64,000 nt of DNA. Source: Anagrus nilaparvatae (lineage: Eukaryota > Arthropoda > Insecta > Hymenoptera > Mymaridae). Under the pieces are notes generated by a model, which did no database searches, was not told the DNA's origin, and worked only from the letters and a program-made list of their open reading frames with translations. Within the stretch, counting starts at the first letter, position 1. Every line of letters begins with the position of its first letter. The DNA lies in the NCBI GenBank assembly GCA_022575985.1, contig JAKSXM010000132.1, forward strand, positions 1,488,001-1,552,000, given 5' to 3'. Of the stretch, positions 36,149-48,041 are shown piece by piece. The translations under genes and the position numbers were made by a program.

Positions 36149-37580
36149 TGGCTGGTACTAAGAAGTCTATCTTTTTAGACCAGAAAAGTTCTGAAGACCA
36201 TAAAAATTTCTGCCGATGATATGAATGAAGAAGATAAAAATTAAAATATATAAACATTAGCAAATATTTGAAAGCCATGAGAAAACAATTTATGAAAGAA
36301 GAACAAGACAATTTGCTGAAAATGAAAACGCTGAAAATTACTATGTACGTGATCACTTACTTTTACAATGCAATGAAACAGGGCAAGCAATCTTCAGAAA
36401 AATATTCATTTAAAAAAATTCGAGAGTGGTGCTTAAGCGATGATCATCCATGAAATTGCTGGACCAGCAATCATTGGAAACGGAAGAATGCGAAGAATCA
36501 TTGATAAAATTTTTGAAAAAAGTTAACCCTATTATCCTTGCTAAACATGGATCCCATTACCACATCATACACGTCTGCTAATTTGTTTCTAGCACCTGCA
36601 AATGTTCAAATATCATGCAGCTATACGTGGCCTGCTATAAAGAGACCCGCAATGTCTACAGAGGACTTAATTCAGAAGATACATTTGCAAAAATTCTGGA
36701 TCGGTTTAGGCCTCAGTAGTTATGATATATATATAGCAGTTAGAAACGAATTTTATGTATAAATATGTTACCTATCGCTCGAGGTAAGAAATGTGGTTCA
36801 TAGTTGAATCTTTCAATCTGTTGAAAACCATCATTATTTTAGGTAGCTAAATGACCAAATTATTCTCACTAATCCGAAATTCAGAGAAAAGTCAACTGGT
36901 TGAATTTTTGGGGTAAACTATTACCTACCGAAGACGTTAAATTTTAATGGATCGATCGGAAATTACTGGAAATTTATAAGAGCTGAATCCTTTAAACCTG
37001 TGTTCGTGAATAAATTTTTTTTAACAATGATTTTGATTATAGCTTGAAGTATACTTATTAAAATATATAAGTTTTTCAAGTTAAATATGCAGACTTAAAA
37101 TGCATATTTTGCGTAATTTTATCTGATTGGGTGTTAGATTACCTTTTAGCAATGTTTCATATGATTCATTCAAAGCACAGCCATTTGTTTTCTGACTAAC
37201 GTTTAGTATTATTATAATTACTGTTGCATCATATTGAGAAAAGAAAATGAGCTTCTCAACCTACAAACGAGTATTGAAACACAAATTAGAATAGCTGGAG
37301 GAAAAAATAAGAAGTCTTGAGGAATCAGCAAACAGAGATCAGACAGATATTCAAAATTTAAAGAAAAAAGTGAATCAATGGGAAATTTCAAGTTTTGCAT
37401 ACAAGGAGAGGCATCGACTGGAAAAGCTTGAAAAGGAGAGACTAGAGATATGGATAGCAGAAAAAATGGTCACAGATAGGGAAGACTCCCACCAGAATAA
37501 TTGGCTCACTGATGTCATTAAGGGTATGAATTTAGGATTCCCGGATAATGGAATATGTCCTGTTCTGTATACATGAACAG
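36149..37580 (+). pseudogene. Decayed gene of unknown family with coiled-coil segment
   Basis: A well-placed start (ACCATGGC, 36149) opens MAGTKKSIFLDQKSSEDHK. After frame changes come coding-like pieces: ERRTRQFAENENAENYYV, LLDQQSLETEECEESLIKF followed by VNPIILAKHGSHYHIIHV, and ETRNVYRGLNSEDTFAKIL. Around 37247-37570 a highly charged stretch, LEEKIRSLEESANRD to HRLEKLEKERLEIW, predicts a coiled coil. Stops and shifts separate these pieces, so it is not functional as read. The hAT-like foldback at 37581-38933 interrupts it; the sequence resumes at 38942. No family is recognised. Confidence 0.4.
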
Positions 37581-38933
37581 TAGACTGACAAAAAAAAAAT
37601 CGACTTTTTGATTTTTTAAGGTGCTCAAGCATTTTTGGGTACCACTTTATGAAAAAAAAAGCCCTAGGTAAAGCGCATCTAAAAATATTTAGTCGTTGGA
37701 CAGCGCCAAAGCGATTTCGATTTTTGAAAATTGGTTCAGGAGCGTCGGGGGGGATTACAGCTACTAAATTTAAAAAGCAACATAAAAATAAAACTTCGGG
37801 GGGTATTTCATAGTTTTTTTGGTCACTAAAAACGATGGAATCATTTATTTTGAATTATTTCTGTAAGGCAAAAAGTTATGATCTAATTTCGGTCTTAAAA
37901 ATATCAAAAATTGGACAGTTTTTGGCGTCAAAAACATACTGCGGACTAAAAAATGTTTAGAAATTATTTTAAAGGGGTATTTCGAATGATAGTTGGGTCA
38001 CTAAAATCGATGAAATCGGTTATTTTCATTTATTCTTTACGGATTAAGAGTTATGCGCCAAATAATGTAGCTTGGTTTCCCAAATATAGCATTTTTTTGA
38101 GTTAAATGTCAATGTCAAGCGTACAGAGAACTCTTTTGAGCCTCTAGAAAGGTATGTTATCATAGTTTTGTGTTTTTTGAACACCGATGCATTGGTTGTA
38201 ATAAAAAAATAATAAATAAATAAAAAAATACATAAAAAAATAAAAATAATAAAAATAATAAAAATAATAAAATAATATAAATAATAAAAATAATAAAAAT
38301 ACATAAAAAAATCTAAGCAACCAATGCATCGGTGTTTAAAAAACACAAAACTATGATAACTTACCTTTCTAGAGGCTCAAAAAAGTTCTCTGTACGCTTG
38401 ACAGTCATTTAACTCAAAAAAATGCTATATTTGGGAAATCAAGCTACAATATTTGGCGCATAACTCTTAATCCGTAAAGAATAATTGAAAATAACCGATT
38501 TCATCGTTTTTAGTGACCCAATTATCATTCGAAATACCCCTTTAAAATAATTTCTAAACATTTTTTAGTCCGCAGTATGTTTTTGACGCCAAAAACTGTC
38601 CAATTTTTGATATTTTTAAGACCGAAATTAGATCATAACTTTTTGCCTTAAAGAAATAATTCAAAATAAATGATTCCATCGTTTTTAGTGACCAAAAAAA
38701 CTATGAAATACCCCCCGAAGTTTTATTTTTTTGTTGCCTTTTAAATTTAGTAGCTGTAATCCCCCCCGGCGCTCCTGGACCAATTTTAAAAAATCGAAAA
38801 CGCTTTGGCGCTGTCCAACGACTAAATATTTTTAGATGCGCTTTACCTAGGGCTTTTTTTTTCATAAAGTGGTACCCAAAAACGCTTGAGCACCTTAAAA
38901 AATCGAAAAGTCGATTTTTTTTTTGTCAGTCTA
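37581..38933. mobile_element. hAT-like foldback transposon with 8-bp target duplication
   Basis: ATGAACAG occurs directly before (37573-37580) and after (38934-38941) the element, an exact 8-bp target-site duplication typical of hAT elements. The ends are TAGACTGAC...GTCAGTCTA, and the complementarity continues inward for more than 600 bp per arm with few mismatches, converging on an AATAAT-rich loop (about 38205-38310). There is no transposase. ORFs predicted inside are mirror images of each other or translations of the simple repeat. High arm similarity and an intact duplication point to a fairly recent insertion. Confidence 0.9.
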
Positions 38934-38941
38934 ATGAACAG

Positions 38942-39740
38942 TCCGGATATCCATCTTTTGAATTTAGTTTCAATGAGATGGGTCGAACCCTTACAGATTT
39001 ATCTGAGGATACATTAGGTTCGTTGCTTGATAAAATGCTGTTTTTGAATAGTATTTTTATGATAATATTTTTTCATTTACCATCTCAGAAGATTCTGCTC
39101 TTTGGGGAAATGTCTTAATTTTTACTTTGAATCGAGTTCCTGGAATCCAGGATGTTAATTTTGGTTCATTAATTTTCCGTTAGGATTCTTCTGCAGCTTT
39201 GTCCAGGCATGTCTCTAGTTTAAGAGTAGCTCTCCTAATATAGATTCATATTATAAATCTTGGTTACCACAGTTACTTTACCACAAGTACTTTATCTATT
39301 ACTCAGTTGTCAGTGACAAATTTTAAGATTCTCGGCTTGGAAGGTATACTAATAAACAAAAAATTTGATATCCCATTTCATGTTTCTGAAATATTTTATG
39401 AACGAGGCCGCATTGGCCATGCTAGTTTTAATCCAGAAAATCTAAGTCTTCGTTCTTTTAGCATTTTTTCAGAGACTGACGCATATTATTTCTTACCTTC
39501 ATGAGTTAACACATTATTAAATTATCAACATTTGAAAACTCTTAAAATACCGAATTTTTCTACAAATAATGACAAGTTCGACAGAGTTTGTACTACCCTT
39601 ATAGTACAATGGTCGGCAGCACCTATTTTCGTCTCAAGACTTGTATTTTATGAAGGTGTGCCTAATTTTCCTTTTTTATCCTATGGAATTGGACTATTTA
39701 CATTAATTTATCCTTTTCCAACCAATCCTTTTGATTAATA
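38942..39740 (+). pseudogene. Continuation of the interrupted gene, LRR-like C-terminal part
   Basis: Beyond the foldback one frame reads SGYPSFEFSFNEMGRTLTDL and SEDTLGSLLDKMLFLNS. Later frames give RHVSSLRVALL, TNFKILGLEGI, ENLSLRSFSIFSETDAYYF, YQHLKTLKIPNFS and a last copy of CTTLIVQ-SAAPIFVSRL. The regular LxxLxL spacing suggests irregular leucine-rich repeats. Stops at about 39183, 39241 and 39502 break it. This is the presumed ancestral arrangement of the unit that is amplified at 34.1-36.0 kb. Confidence 0.4.
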
Positions 39741-39894
39741 GAATTAATAGCAAAGCGACCAAAAAAGTGCAAGAGTGCTTAATCTATCTACCACAGATTT
39801 TAGCCGCCCGTACATATTTTCACGAGCTATGGTAGATTTGGATTAAATTTTAATTTAAAAAAATGACTGACATCGGTCAAATACAGAAACATTA

Positions 39895-40206
39895 ATGAGG
39901 ATGTTAGATATTCTGGATGGCATACCGATGAATATTGACATCTTGGAAGAAACTGAGATATGGTCGCCTGTTTTCGAATTAAGGCGTCATGAAGACGAGT
40001 TCATCAGGACCGCCGCGACGACTTTATTCCGGAAGTGGCGGGTAATCTACAAGAGCCAAAAAATCCAATATAATGAGGTATCTTCCAGCGGGTTACCATT
40101 CTCGCCCGCGTCCTTTGAAATCAGTGGCGAACCGCATGAAGGGTTAGCTAGTCCCGACCCGCATGAAGGGTCGGATAGTGAAGAAGAAATAATAGTGGTT
40201 GATTAG
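39895..40206 (+). CDS. Short protein with TFIIS N-terminal-like domain
   Basis: The 103-codon ORF is much less AT-rich than its surroundings. Residues 3-55, LDILDGIPMNIDILEET then ELRRHEDEFIRTAATTLF and RKWRVIYKSQ, follow the pattern of the TFIIS N-terminal/LW helical domain found in TFIIS, elongin A and Med26 (a leucine-rich helix, an E-T-x-I turn, then xLRRH and a final KW helix). The rest is an acidic tail (PHEGSDSEEEIIVVD). An in-frame-looking start at 39862 (MTDIGQIQKH) stops after ten codons and would join with a one-base change, so the true N-terminus may be lost. It may be a retrogene or duplicated domain fragment next to the decayed family. Domain assignment is by pattern only. Confidence 0.45.
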   Translation: MRMLDILDGIPMNIDILEETEIWSPVFELRRHEDEFIRTAATTLFRKWRVIYKSQKIQYNEVSSSGLPFSPASFEISGEPHEGLASPDPHEGSDSEEEIIVVD

Positions 40207-40209
40207 GCT

Positions 40210-41119
40210 GTAAGTTTAAACTTTAATTTAAAAAATATAAGTTTAAGTTATGAATATTCAAGTTATTAGTGTTAGATTAAGAGTTTTTTAGACTTTAAGT
40301 TTAAAATTTAATTTAAAAAATATAAGTTTAAATTTAAATAAATGTTTTAAAAATAAAACTAATTAAAAGTAGGATAAGTACGCTTCAAATATTATGTAAA
40401 ATAAAAAATTTTTTAAATTTAAATATATATCTTAATATTAAATAAATAATAATTTTAAAAAATTATTTTTTTATGGTATACCTAATATTTCAACGGCTGA
40501 TACTTTCATAACTATACCAATAGGTTATTTCCGGTATATATAATTTAATTAAATACAAGGTTTTTTCCCAAGGTTTTTTTTGCCTGTTGTCCCATAGTGA
40601 CTATTAGACTACTCAGCCAAACTTGAGAGTAATAATCTCCATTTGTAAGGCCGAGATGGTTTAAGAAATAATAATTTCAAAACTTATAATAGTGATGAAA
40701 ATGAGAAAAACAACTGCGAAAACAGGTGATTTACTAAAAATTAATCGCTCATTCTCTAATAAATCTATCCTATTACTCTCATTAATAAAAGAGCTAAAAT
40801 TAATAGCATTATTTTATTTTGGTTATATTAAAAAATATCTCTTAAACTGATTTAATTAATTAAAAAAAAAACATATTTTTTAAATTTTAAAACAAAAGTA
40901 GATTCTGTTTAAAACAATTTTTTTAAATATTTTTATATTAACAATAAAATAATTTGTCTTATATGAATTCATAAATTGTGAGAGTTGAAAAACAATCGTA
41001 TTTATTGAATACGTTTAGCATTTAAAAATGTTATAAAAGAAAAATTGTGGCTCAGGCCTCTAAAATTTCACTTTTTTTTAATATCTTTTTTAATTACTTG
41101 AATCTTTAATTATAATTAT
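40210..41119. other. AT-rich intergenic region downstream of MRI1
   Basis: AT-rich sequence between the TFIIS-N-like ORF and the MRI1 stop codon. I see no gene in it. AATAAA-type words are frequent by composition, so no single poly(A) site can be picked for MRI1. Confidence 0.45.
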
Positions 41120-43493
41120 TTACCGCTTATGTTGTACTAAATCTTCAGGCTTAAAAACTCCTTTTTCAGTAATAATCCCAGTTATAAGATTTGCCGGTGT
41201 TACGTCAAAAGCTGGATTCCAGCAGTTTATTCCATCAGCAGCTATTCTTTTACCATTTATGTGCGTTAATTCATTTTGAGGCCTTTCTTCAATTTTAATG
41301 AAATTTCCATCGGGAGTAGAAAAATCAATTGTTGTAAAAGGAGCAGCGACATAAAATGGTACATTGTGATATTTGGCTAAGACTGCAATCTGAAATAATG
41401 AAAATATTTTATACATTTAATTTGCATATTAAAAAAAAAAATTTTTTTTTGGTTTATTTTTGATTTTTACCTGATAAGTACCAATTTTATTAGCAGTATC
41501 TCCATTACTAGCTACTCTATCTGCTCCAACTACAACTGCAGAAACATTTTTTAATTTCATCAAAGCAGCTACCATGTCATCACAAATTAGAGTACTGGGT
41601 ATTTTTTCATATACTAATTCATATGCAGTTAATCTAGCTCCCTGATTATAAGGCCTCGTTTCCGTGCAAAATGTGTGGTCTGTAATAAAAGAATTGTTTA
41701 TAATTATAAATTTAAAAAAAATATTTTACATTGTAATCTATAAAAAAAGAGAGAAGATAAATAAAAGATTCTTATCTCAGCTCTGCTCATTAAGCTTTTA
41801 TTGAAAAAAATATAGATTTTTAAAATTGTCATTGAAATTTTTACAAAATTTTTACGATTACATTGACGGGTGTGTGATAAAATATAAATCATTATATTAT
41901 TTTAATTTATTTAAAAAAATAAATTAAAAAATGTAACAAAACAAAGAAAATATTTTTCCTAAATCTCTCTTAGGATTTACGTAAGGATAACTTTACTAAA
42001 CTCATAGTACCGTACAGTGTCCCTGATGCATAAGGACCCATGATATTATTTAGAGTAAATTGAATTTCAGTTTTACAAAAAGAAATGTCTGTTAAAATAC
42101 TTCATATTATAATAAAATTTAAATAAAAAAATAATAATAAGAAGTAAAAATCAGAATGATTTGAAAGTGCATTACTTAAAAAATAGAAAATTCATTTAAT
42201 TTATAATCAAGCAAAATATGTTCTTTTTATATACCCTGCATTTTTATTTTGAAAGCAATTATAAAAAGAAAAAAAATAGTTGACTAAGTTTTAAAAGAAA
42301 TTAGATACTTTCATGATTGTAAATTGTAATGGAAATTCAATATTCAATGTTAAGACAAAAATATTTTCTGCAAAATTTATACAATATGGCTTTTAAAAAA
42401 AGATTATATTTAATTTTATTTAAGATAACTCAAAAAGGTCGATTTATTCCTATAAAATTTAGAATAAATAAAATGGACAACAATAACAATAATCTAATAT
42501 AAATTCTTATAATACAAAAAATGTACCTAATTTATTTGCAGCATGTATTGATCGAATTACCCCTAATGCAGTGCCGTATCCAGCTGTTGCTAGACTGCCA
42601 GTGTTGCAATGTGTTAATATTCTTACTTTTTCATCTGGGTATTTTTTTAATATTTCTGCAGCTCCATTAGAACCAATAGCTTTGTTATCAGATATATCTT
42701 TCTGTAACATTTCAGAAGCATGAGCAATAATTCTAAAAATTAAAATATTAATAATAAATATTAATTTAGGCTCTTTAAAAATTGATACTAAACAATAATT
42801 ATGCCTTAAAATTAGTTACCTTTTTTTCATATCTTCCACAGAAGAATCATCATTTGAAAAAGCTGTGGCCAATGTTAAAATTTCATCAGCAGCAAGTTTA
42901 ATATTGACTGCAGTTGGTCTTGCAGTAAGAAGATATTCTAAGTTCTGTTTAATATCTTTCAATAATTCTTCTTTGTCAGAGTAAGATTTATTTTGAATTT
43001 CTACTGCTAAGCTTAGAGCACCAACAATTGCAATAGCTGGGGCTCCTCGTACCTAAATTTAAAAAAATTTAATCATTATATTTTTCATTCATGCTAGACT
43101 TTTAATTTGTATATTTTTAAGCATTTTATTTTAAGTTTTTATACATAAAATTATGAAAATTACAGCTAAAATGATTTTAAGTATATTTTTAAAATAGAGC
43201 TATAAAAATCAACAAGAACAAAAAATTAAAATACAAAATTTATAAACTAACTGTGTTACATAAAAATTTTGAACAATATAAGATTTTAATAAGATTTTAA
43301 ACTTATTCAGGGTAAAAAAAATTTTTTTTTAATGTTCATAAAAATGATGCTAAAATTATACCTGCATGTCATGAATAGCATTCCAACCATCTTGGACATT
43401 TGAAATTTCTATGTATTTTGATGTTTCAGGAAGCAGCAGCTGGTCCAAGATATTCAATTTGCCGTGTTCCCATTTGATGGCTTGTAATGTCAT
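41120..43493 (-). CDS. Mri1: Methylthioribose-1-phosphate isomerase (MRI1), five coding exons, intact
   Basis: The enzyme converts 5-methylthioribose-1-phosphate to 5-methylthioribulose-1-phosphate in the methionine salvage pathway. Coding exons on the minus strand are 43493-43362, 43052-42820, 42732-42527, 41679-41471 and 41389-41120, all with GT-AG borders and matching phases (0, 2, 1, 0). They sum to 1050 nt, 349 residues, close to the usual length of about 360. The start [20 protein letters not shown] is typical. [14 protein letters not shown], the active-site cysteine segment [37 protein letters not shown] and the aspartate segment [19 protein letters not shown] are all conserved, as is the FYVAAP strand. 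The eIF2B-like fold is complete and no lesion is seen. A likely 5' UTR exon lies upstream at about 44751. Confidence 0.97.
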
Positions 43494-43869
43494 CTTTTTC
43501 CAGATTGATATGTAAAACTATGGTCAAAAATTGCATAATTCAAATATAAATAACAAATATTTTTTCATTGATCTAACTTAACAAGAAAAAATTCGTTGAA
43601 AAATTTTTTAAAATTCAGAAATAATCAGTTTAATTAGAATAATTTATTCAAGTGTTTTGTTTTTAATTCAAAAAAATGATGTGTCAATTTGGTATGCAAA
43701 ATAAATAAATTTTGTTTTATATAGGAGCGCGATCTTTTTATATAAGTAAATATTTTATCTCATATAAATTACTCATTGTGTTGATGTTTTTTCCAAGAAG
43801 CCAAAAGACGATAAAAAAAATAAGCGGCTGTAAAATGCTATCTCATTATAAAATTATGTATAATAACAC

Positions 43870-44076
43870 CAGAGGCGGATCTAGAAAATTTTTTGGGGGG
43901 GTCATTTGAATCAAATTTAAAAAAATTTTCTAAAAAAGGTCCTTAAATTTTTTTTGGGGGGGTCAAAATGGTACTTCGCGCTAATTATGTAACGTAAAAT
44001 TAGCTAAAAAAAGGTAAAATTGACTGCCGAGGGGGGGTCAATTGACCCCTGTGACCCCCCCCTGTATCCGCCACTG
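43870..44076. mobile_element. hAT-type MITE (CAGAGGCGGAT / ATCCGCCACTG ends)
   Basis: The unit starts CAGAGGCGGATCTAG and ends CTGTATCCGCCACTG, the terminal inverted repeats typical of small hAT MITEs. In between are G-rich runs (GGGGGGGTC) mirrored by GACCCCCCCC. It is 207 bp and non-coding. The flanks share AACAC but no clean 8-bp duplication. It lies in the presumed 5' UTR intron of MRI1. Confidence 0.8.
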
Positions 44077-44750
44077 AACACGAACGTATTCAATTATTAT
44101 CACGCCTAAAATCGTATTGTAAATTTAAATTTGAAAAATATTCTGTTAAAAAAATTTGTTTCACTTTGGTTGAATATTCAATCAATTTTTTAATTTTTAA
44201 TATACATTAGCAACTAAACATCATAGTATACGATGCTAAACATAAACAATACATACAGCAATTATAGCTCATCAGCATACAAAAAAAATTTTTTTGGATA
44301 AAGATATAAAATTTTTTTTTTATTTCAATTGGCTATTTATATCAACAATTTTTTAGATATATAAACACGGAAATGTTATACATTTCTTAACGATACAGTG
44401 CAGCAAGTATAATATATAAATTATTTTTTTAATTTGACACTTTTATTTCTTATCTCTTATAAAAAAATACGCACCTTAAATTCTTAAAAGTTATAAAGTT
44501 TTAAGTTTAAAATTTTAAGGCAAATTTAAAAAAAAATAAATAAAATTATTTGATGGCTTCATCATATTTTTCGCGTCTTTATATACTCATCTTCTTATTG
44601 ATTTAGCAGAGATAAAATTCGTTTACAAAATTAATAATATTAAAATTTAGACCTTGAAAAAAATTTATCTTTGCTAATTAAATCAAAATATGAATAAAAA
44701 ATTTTTTTAAATAAATATTTAAATAACTTAAATTGATATAAAAAGCTTAC

Positions 44751-44955
44751 TTGTTAAAGAAATTCATAAACCCGGCAGCTCTAATGGAGGATTCACTGAT
44801 AAAACTTTGCATGCTTGGCTTGGCTAATTTATTTTTTTTTCTTCTCTCGCTGCAGCTGCTTCAAGCTCAATGACTCCTCATTGGCTCCCTTAAATTCACT
44901 TCCCCCAGGCTTGGATAACATATATCCCGTCGCATGCCTTTTGAATGCTTTATAA
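44751..44955 (-). promoter_or_regulatory. Probable MRI1 promoter and 5' UTR exon
   Basis: Minus-strand sequence ending CTTTAACAA|GTAAGC has a strong donor. Its composition (CTGCAGCGAGAGAAG, GCATGCCAAGC, CCATTAGAGCTGCCGGG in various places) is far less AT-rich than the flanks. It lies 1.25 kb upstream of the MRI1 start and has no long ORF, as expected for a transcription start region with a non-coding exon. The acceptor would lie just before the ATG at 43493. Confidence 0.4.
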
Positions 44956-45169
44956 ATAATTTTTTTTATAAACATAATGAAAGACATACGATGAGAAAAT
45001 GTGACCAAGAATAAAATTTTATAGCGATATTATCATAAGTCGATTAAACAGTGTGAAGCGGTTTTATACAAAATTTCAAATGTTTGCACATCAATATTTT
45101 ATAGATTGACATTTTTAGTATTATACATAATTTTTATTTACTTATTTTTTTAATAAATCAAATAACATA

Positions 45170-46190
45170 TGGGCGATTATTTCTCAACCCGGCCACCCCC
45201 CTCTGTCCAAAAATGGTGGCAACTTAAAAAGATTTTGGTTTTCTCAAATTGACTGGAAAAGGGTATAGTTTTTTATTCTCATTGGCTTTTTCAACTCTGT
45301 AAATCTACTGTGCCCATTTTAGGCACTGAGCGGCGGCAGGTCGACATTTTAAAAACAGAAAAATTGAAATAAAAGTAGCTAAACGGTAAGTTTTTTGAAA
45401 TTTTTTGCTCTTAAAAGTTGTTATTTATTAAAACAAAGAAAATGAGGCAACTTGCGTGGTAATTGGTTGATTTCTTAAAAAGTTTTGTGGGTGCTATGTA
45501 GTTTTTAAAAATGGGTAAAAAACGGCTACTTTGACTGATGATATCTCCGAACCTACATATCCAAAATAAAAAAGTTTTAATGCAAAATAGTAGTCTTTTG
45601 ATACATAATAAGTGTGCCAAATATCAAGGGATTAGCAATTTTAAGGGTAATTCTGAGACAAATTTTGACCCATTTTTTTAAGAGAATTAATACCCGAAAA
45701 TTGCTAAATCCGAAACTACTCAATCAAATCCCTTAATATTTGGCACACTTATTATGTATCAAAAGACTACCATTTTGCACTAAAACTTTTTTATTTTGGA
45801 TATGTAGGTTCGGAGATATCATCAGTCAAAGTAGCCGTTTTTTACCCATTTTTAAAAACTACATAGCACCCACAAAACTTTTTAAGAAATCAACCAATTA
45901 CCACGCAAGTTGCCTCATTTTCTTTGTTTTAATAAATAACAACTTTGAAGAGCAAAAAATTTCAAAAAACTTACCGTTTAGCTACTTTTATTTCAATTTT
46001 TCTGTTTTTAAAATGTCGACCTGCCGCCGCTCAGTGCCTAAAATGGGCACAGTAGATTTACAGAGTTGAAAAGGCCAATGAAAATAAAAAACTAGACCCT
46101 TTTCCAGTCACTTTGAGAAAACCAAAATCTTTTTAAGTTGCCACCATTTTTGGACAGAGGGGGGTGGCCGGGTTGAGAAATAATCGCCCA
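45170..46190. mobile_element. Near-perfect 1.02-kb foldback element with TA target site
   Basis: The element begins TGGGCGATTATTTCTCAACC and ends with the exact reverse complement; TA dinucleotides flank it (45168-45169 and 46191-46192). The arms of roughly 480 bp match almost base for base (for example GGCCACCCCCCTCTGTCC mirrored by GGACAGAGGGGGGTGGCC), around a loop near 45640-45720. The two ORFs inside (one per strand, nearly identical peptides) are just the two arms. TA duplication suggests a Tc1-mariner/pogo-type MITE. Low arm divergence suggests recent formation or gene conversion. Confidence 0.9.
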
Positions 46191-46194
46191 TATA

Positions 46195-47610
46195 TAGTAC
46201 TAAATTTTTTTAAACTTGAAAAAAAAGATGCTACTTGAGATTAGACATTAGTCTGCAAAATTTGTATTCAACAGAATGATGCGAAAACCTGCGAAAACCG
46301 CATGAAAGTATCGAAAATAAAAAAAAAATCGTACCCAATAGCAAAGTTTTTGTGACTTTCAAAACAATTTTAGGACAATTTAGCATTATTTTGATTCACA
46401 AAAATCTCGACTAAAACAAAGATATTTTTAATTATATTACTTACCAAAAGAAACTTGAAAAGAAGTTTATCCATAAAATTTTAGCTCATCAGACCATTTG
46501 AATAATAAATATAATAAATGTAGTTATCGCGAATCATCCATGCAATGATAATAATAATTATCAATTAATTTATATTAAATTTAAACTTTTCGAACCTAAT
46601 TTTTTGAATAATTTAATTTTTCCTCAAATTTATAAAATTAAATACAATTTTTAAATAATAATTTAAATTTATTTTTAACATATACTAGTCTAGAATAAAC
46701 CAAAAATAAATTATATTTCTATAGTACATAATATGAAATAAACGTTTTCAACAGTGTCCTTATTTTGTTAAGCATACTTTATTAACTTAATCTTTACCTC
46801 AAAATTATTGAAAATCTGAGTTAAATGTAATCAGCTGTATACTGGAGTGGAGTTTTGGCAGCTTTTCTCAAATCCGGATTTTTTTTTTTTTTATTAAACA
46901 AATAAATAATTTTAATAAATAAATGTGTTTCTTATTATAGTAATTTCTTTTTTTGTATATAAAAACGAAGATTTTTCGGAAAATTTCAGATAAAGATTTC
47001 AATTGAAGTGTCTTTTGAATGTTTAATGTAAAACTCCGACATTTTAAACTTAAAAATACTAATTTGACATTCTTTAAAAATTTAACCAATTAAAAAAACA
47101 AATGCCATAAGAAAATGTCCTGATTAAATATGCAGTGTCTAGTTTAAATTAGGTCTAAAAAACTGTACGAAGCAAAGAAAGGAACCCAGTAAAACAATAT
47201 ATAGAAGCTAAAAATCGTGAATCCTGAATATACATTCATATTGCAGAAAAAGATTAAGAGAAAGATAGTCAGATAAAAATTTTGAATAATTCATCAAAAT
47301 CTTTACATTATTTTGGAATATTTTTTTCCCTGGCTACTTGTATATGAAGAAAAATTTTTATTTATTAATAATAATTAAATTTAGCTTTAAAAGCGAAGAA
47401 TTTCCACTAATTTCATGAAGATTTAATTTGAAAAATTTAGAGTCCCAGTTGTATCGAAATTCTAGGAAAAGTCATTATCTATAAAAATAAAATCTTGTAC
47501 TTTGGAATATAAATAGAAGTGGCCAATTTCCGACAATCTGGCATTCTGCATACTTTTACCAACTAATATTTTAATTCATTGCCAATGGTTAAATTTCTTT
47601 ATCAGAATAA
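46195..47610. other. AT-rich stretch downstream of the odorant receptor
   Basis: I see no protein-like frame in this interval. The odorant receptor's 3' UTR must lie just left of 47614. Confidence 0.4.
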
Positions 47611-48041
47611 TAATTATTTTGAACCTCTAAGTACGTTTGTCGCTGTATAACAAGCTTTGATTATCTGGAAAAGAAACAAAGAAAAATTTATTATTTACTT
47701 TCTTAATTAAAAAAAACTTACAACCGCAATGACTTTAATCACAAATGAGTAATAATCACAGCTTTTAAACACATTTTTTCCCCATCGGGAATTTTAAATA
47801 AATACTTAATTTAAAGTGTTTAGTTAAAATTAAATTTTTTGCCAGAGGCGAAATATCCAAACAATTGTTAGCTCAATTTATCGAATAAATTATTCAGATT
47901 TAAATTTTTTTTGCTTTGGAGCAACTTTAATTTGAATAAGTTGTCTAAGCGTTTCCTTGATTTTTTTTCAAAGAAGAAGGAGATTTAAAAAAATGATAAC
48001 AAGAAATGGTGAAATAATTTTCAAAGAGGAGGTCTTAAATT

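Noticed and set aside
38044..38346. 100-codon minus-strand ORF rich in F, Y and I
   Set aside because: It translates the AATAAT-rich loop and arm of the hAT-like foldback.
45411..46069. Two ORFs on opposite strands with nearly identical peptides (MAHLLCIKRL...)
   Set aside because: They are the two arms of the 45.17-46.19 kb foldback read in opposite directions, not two genes.
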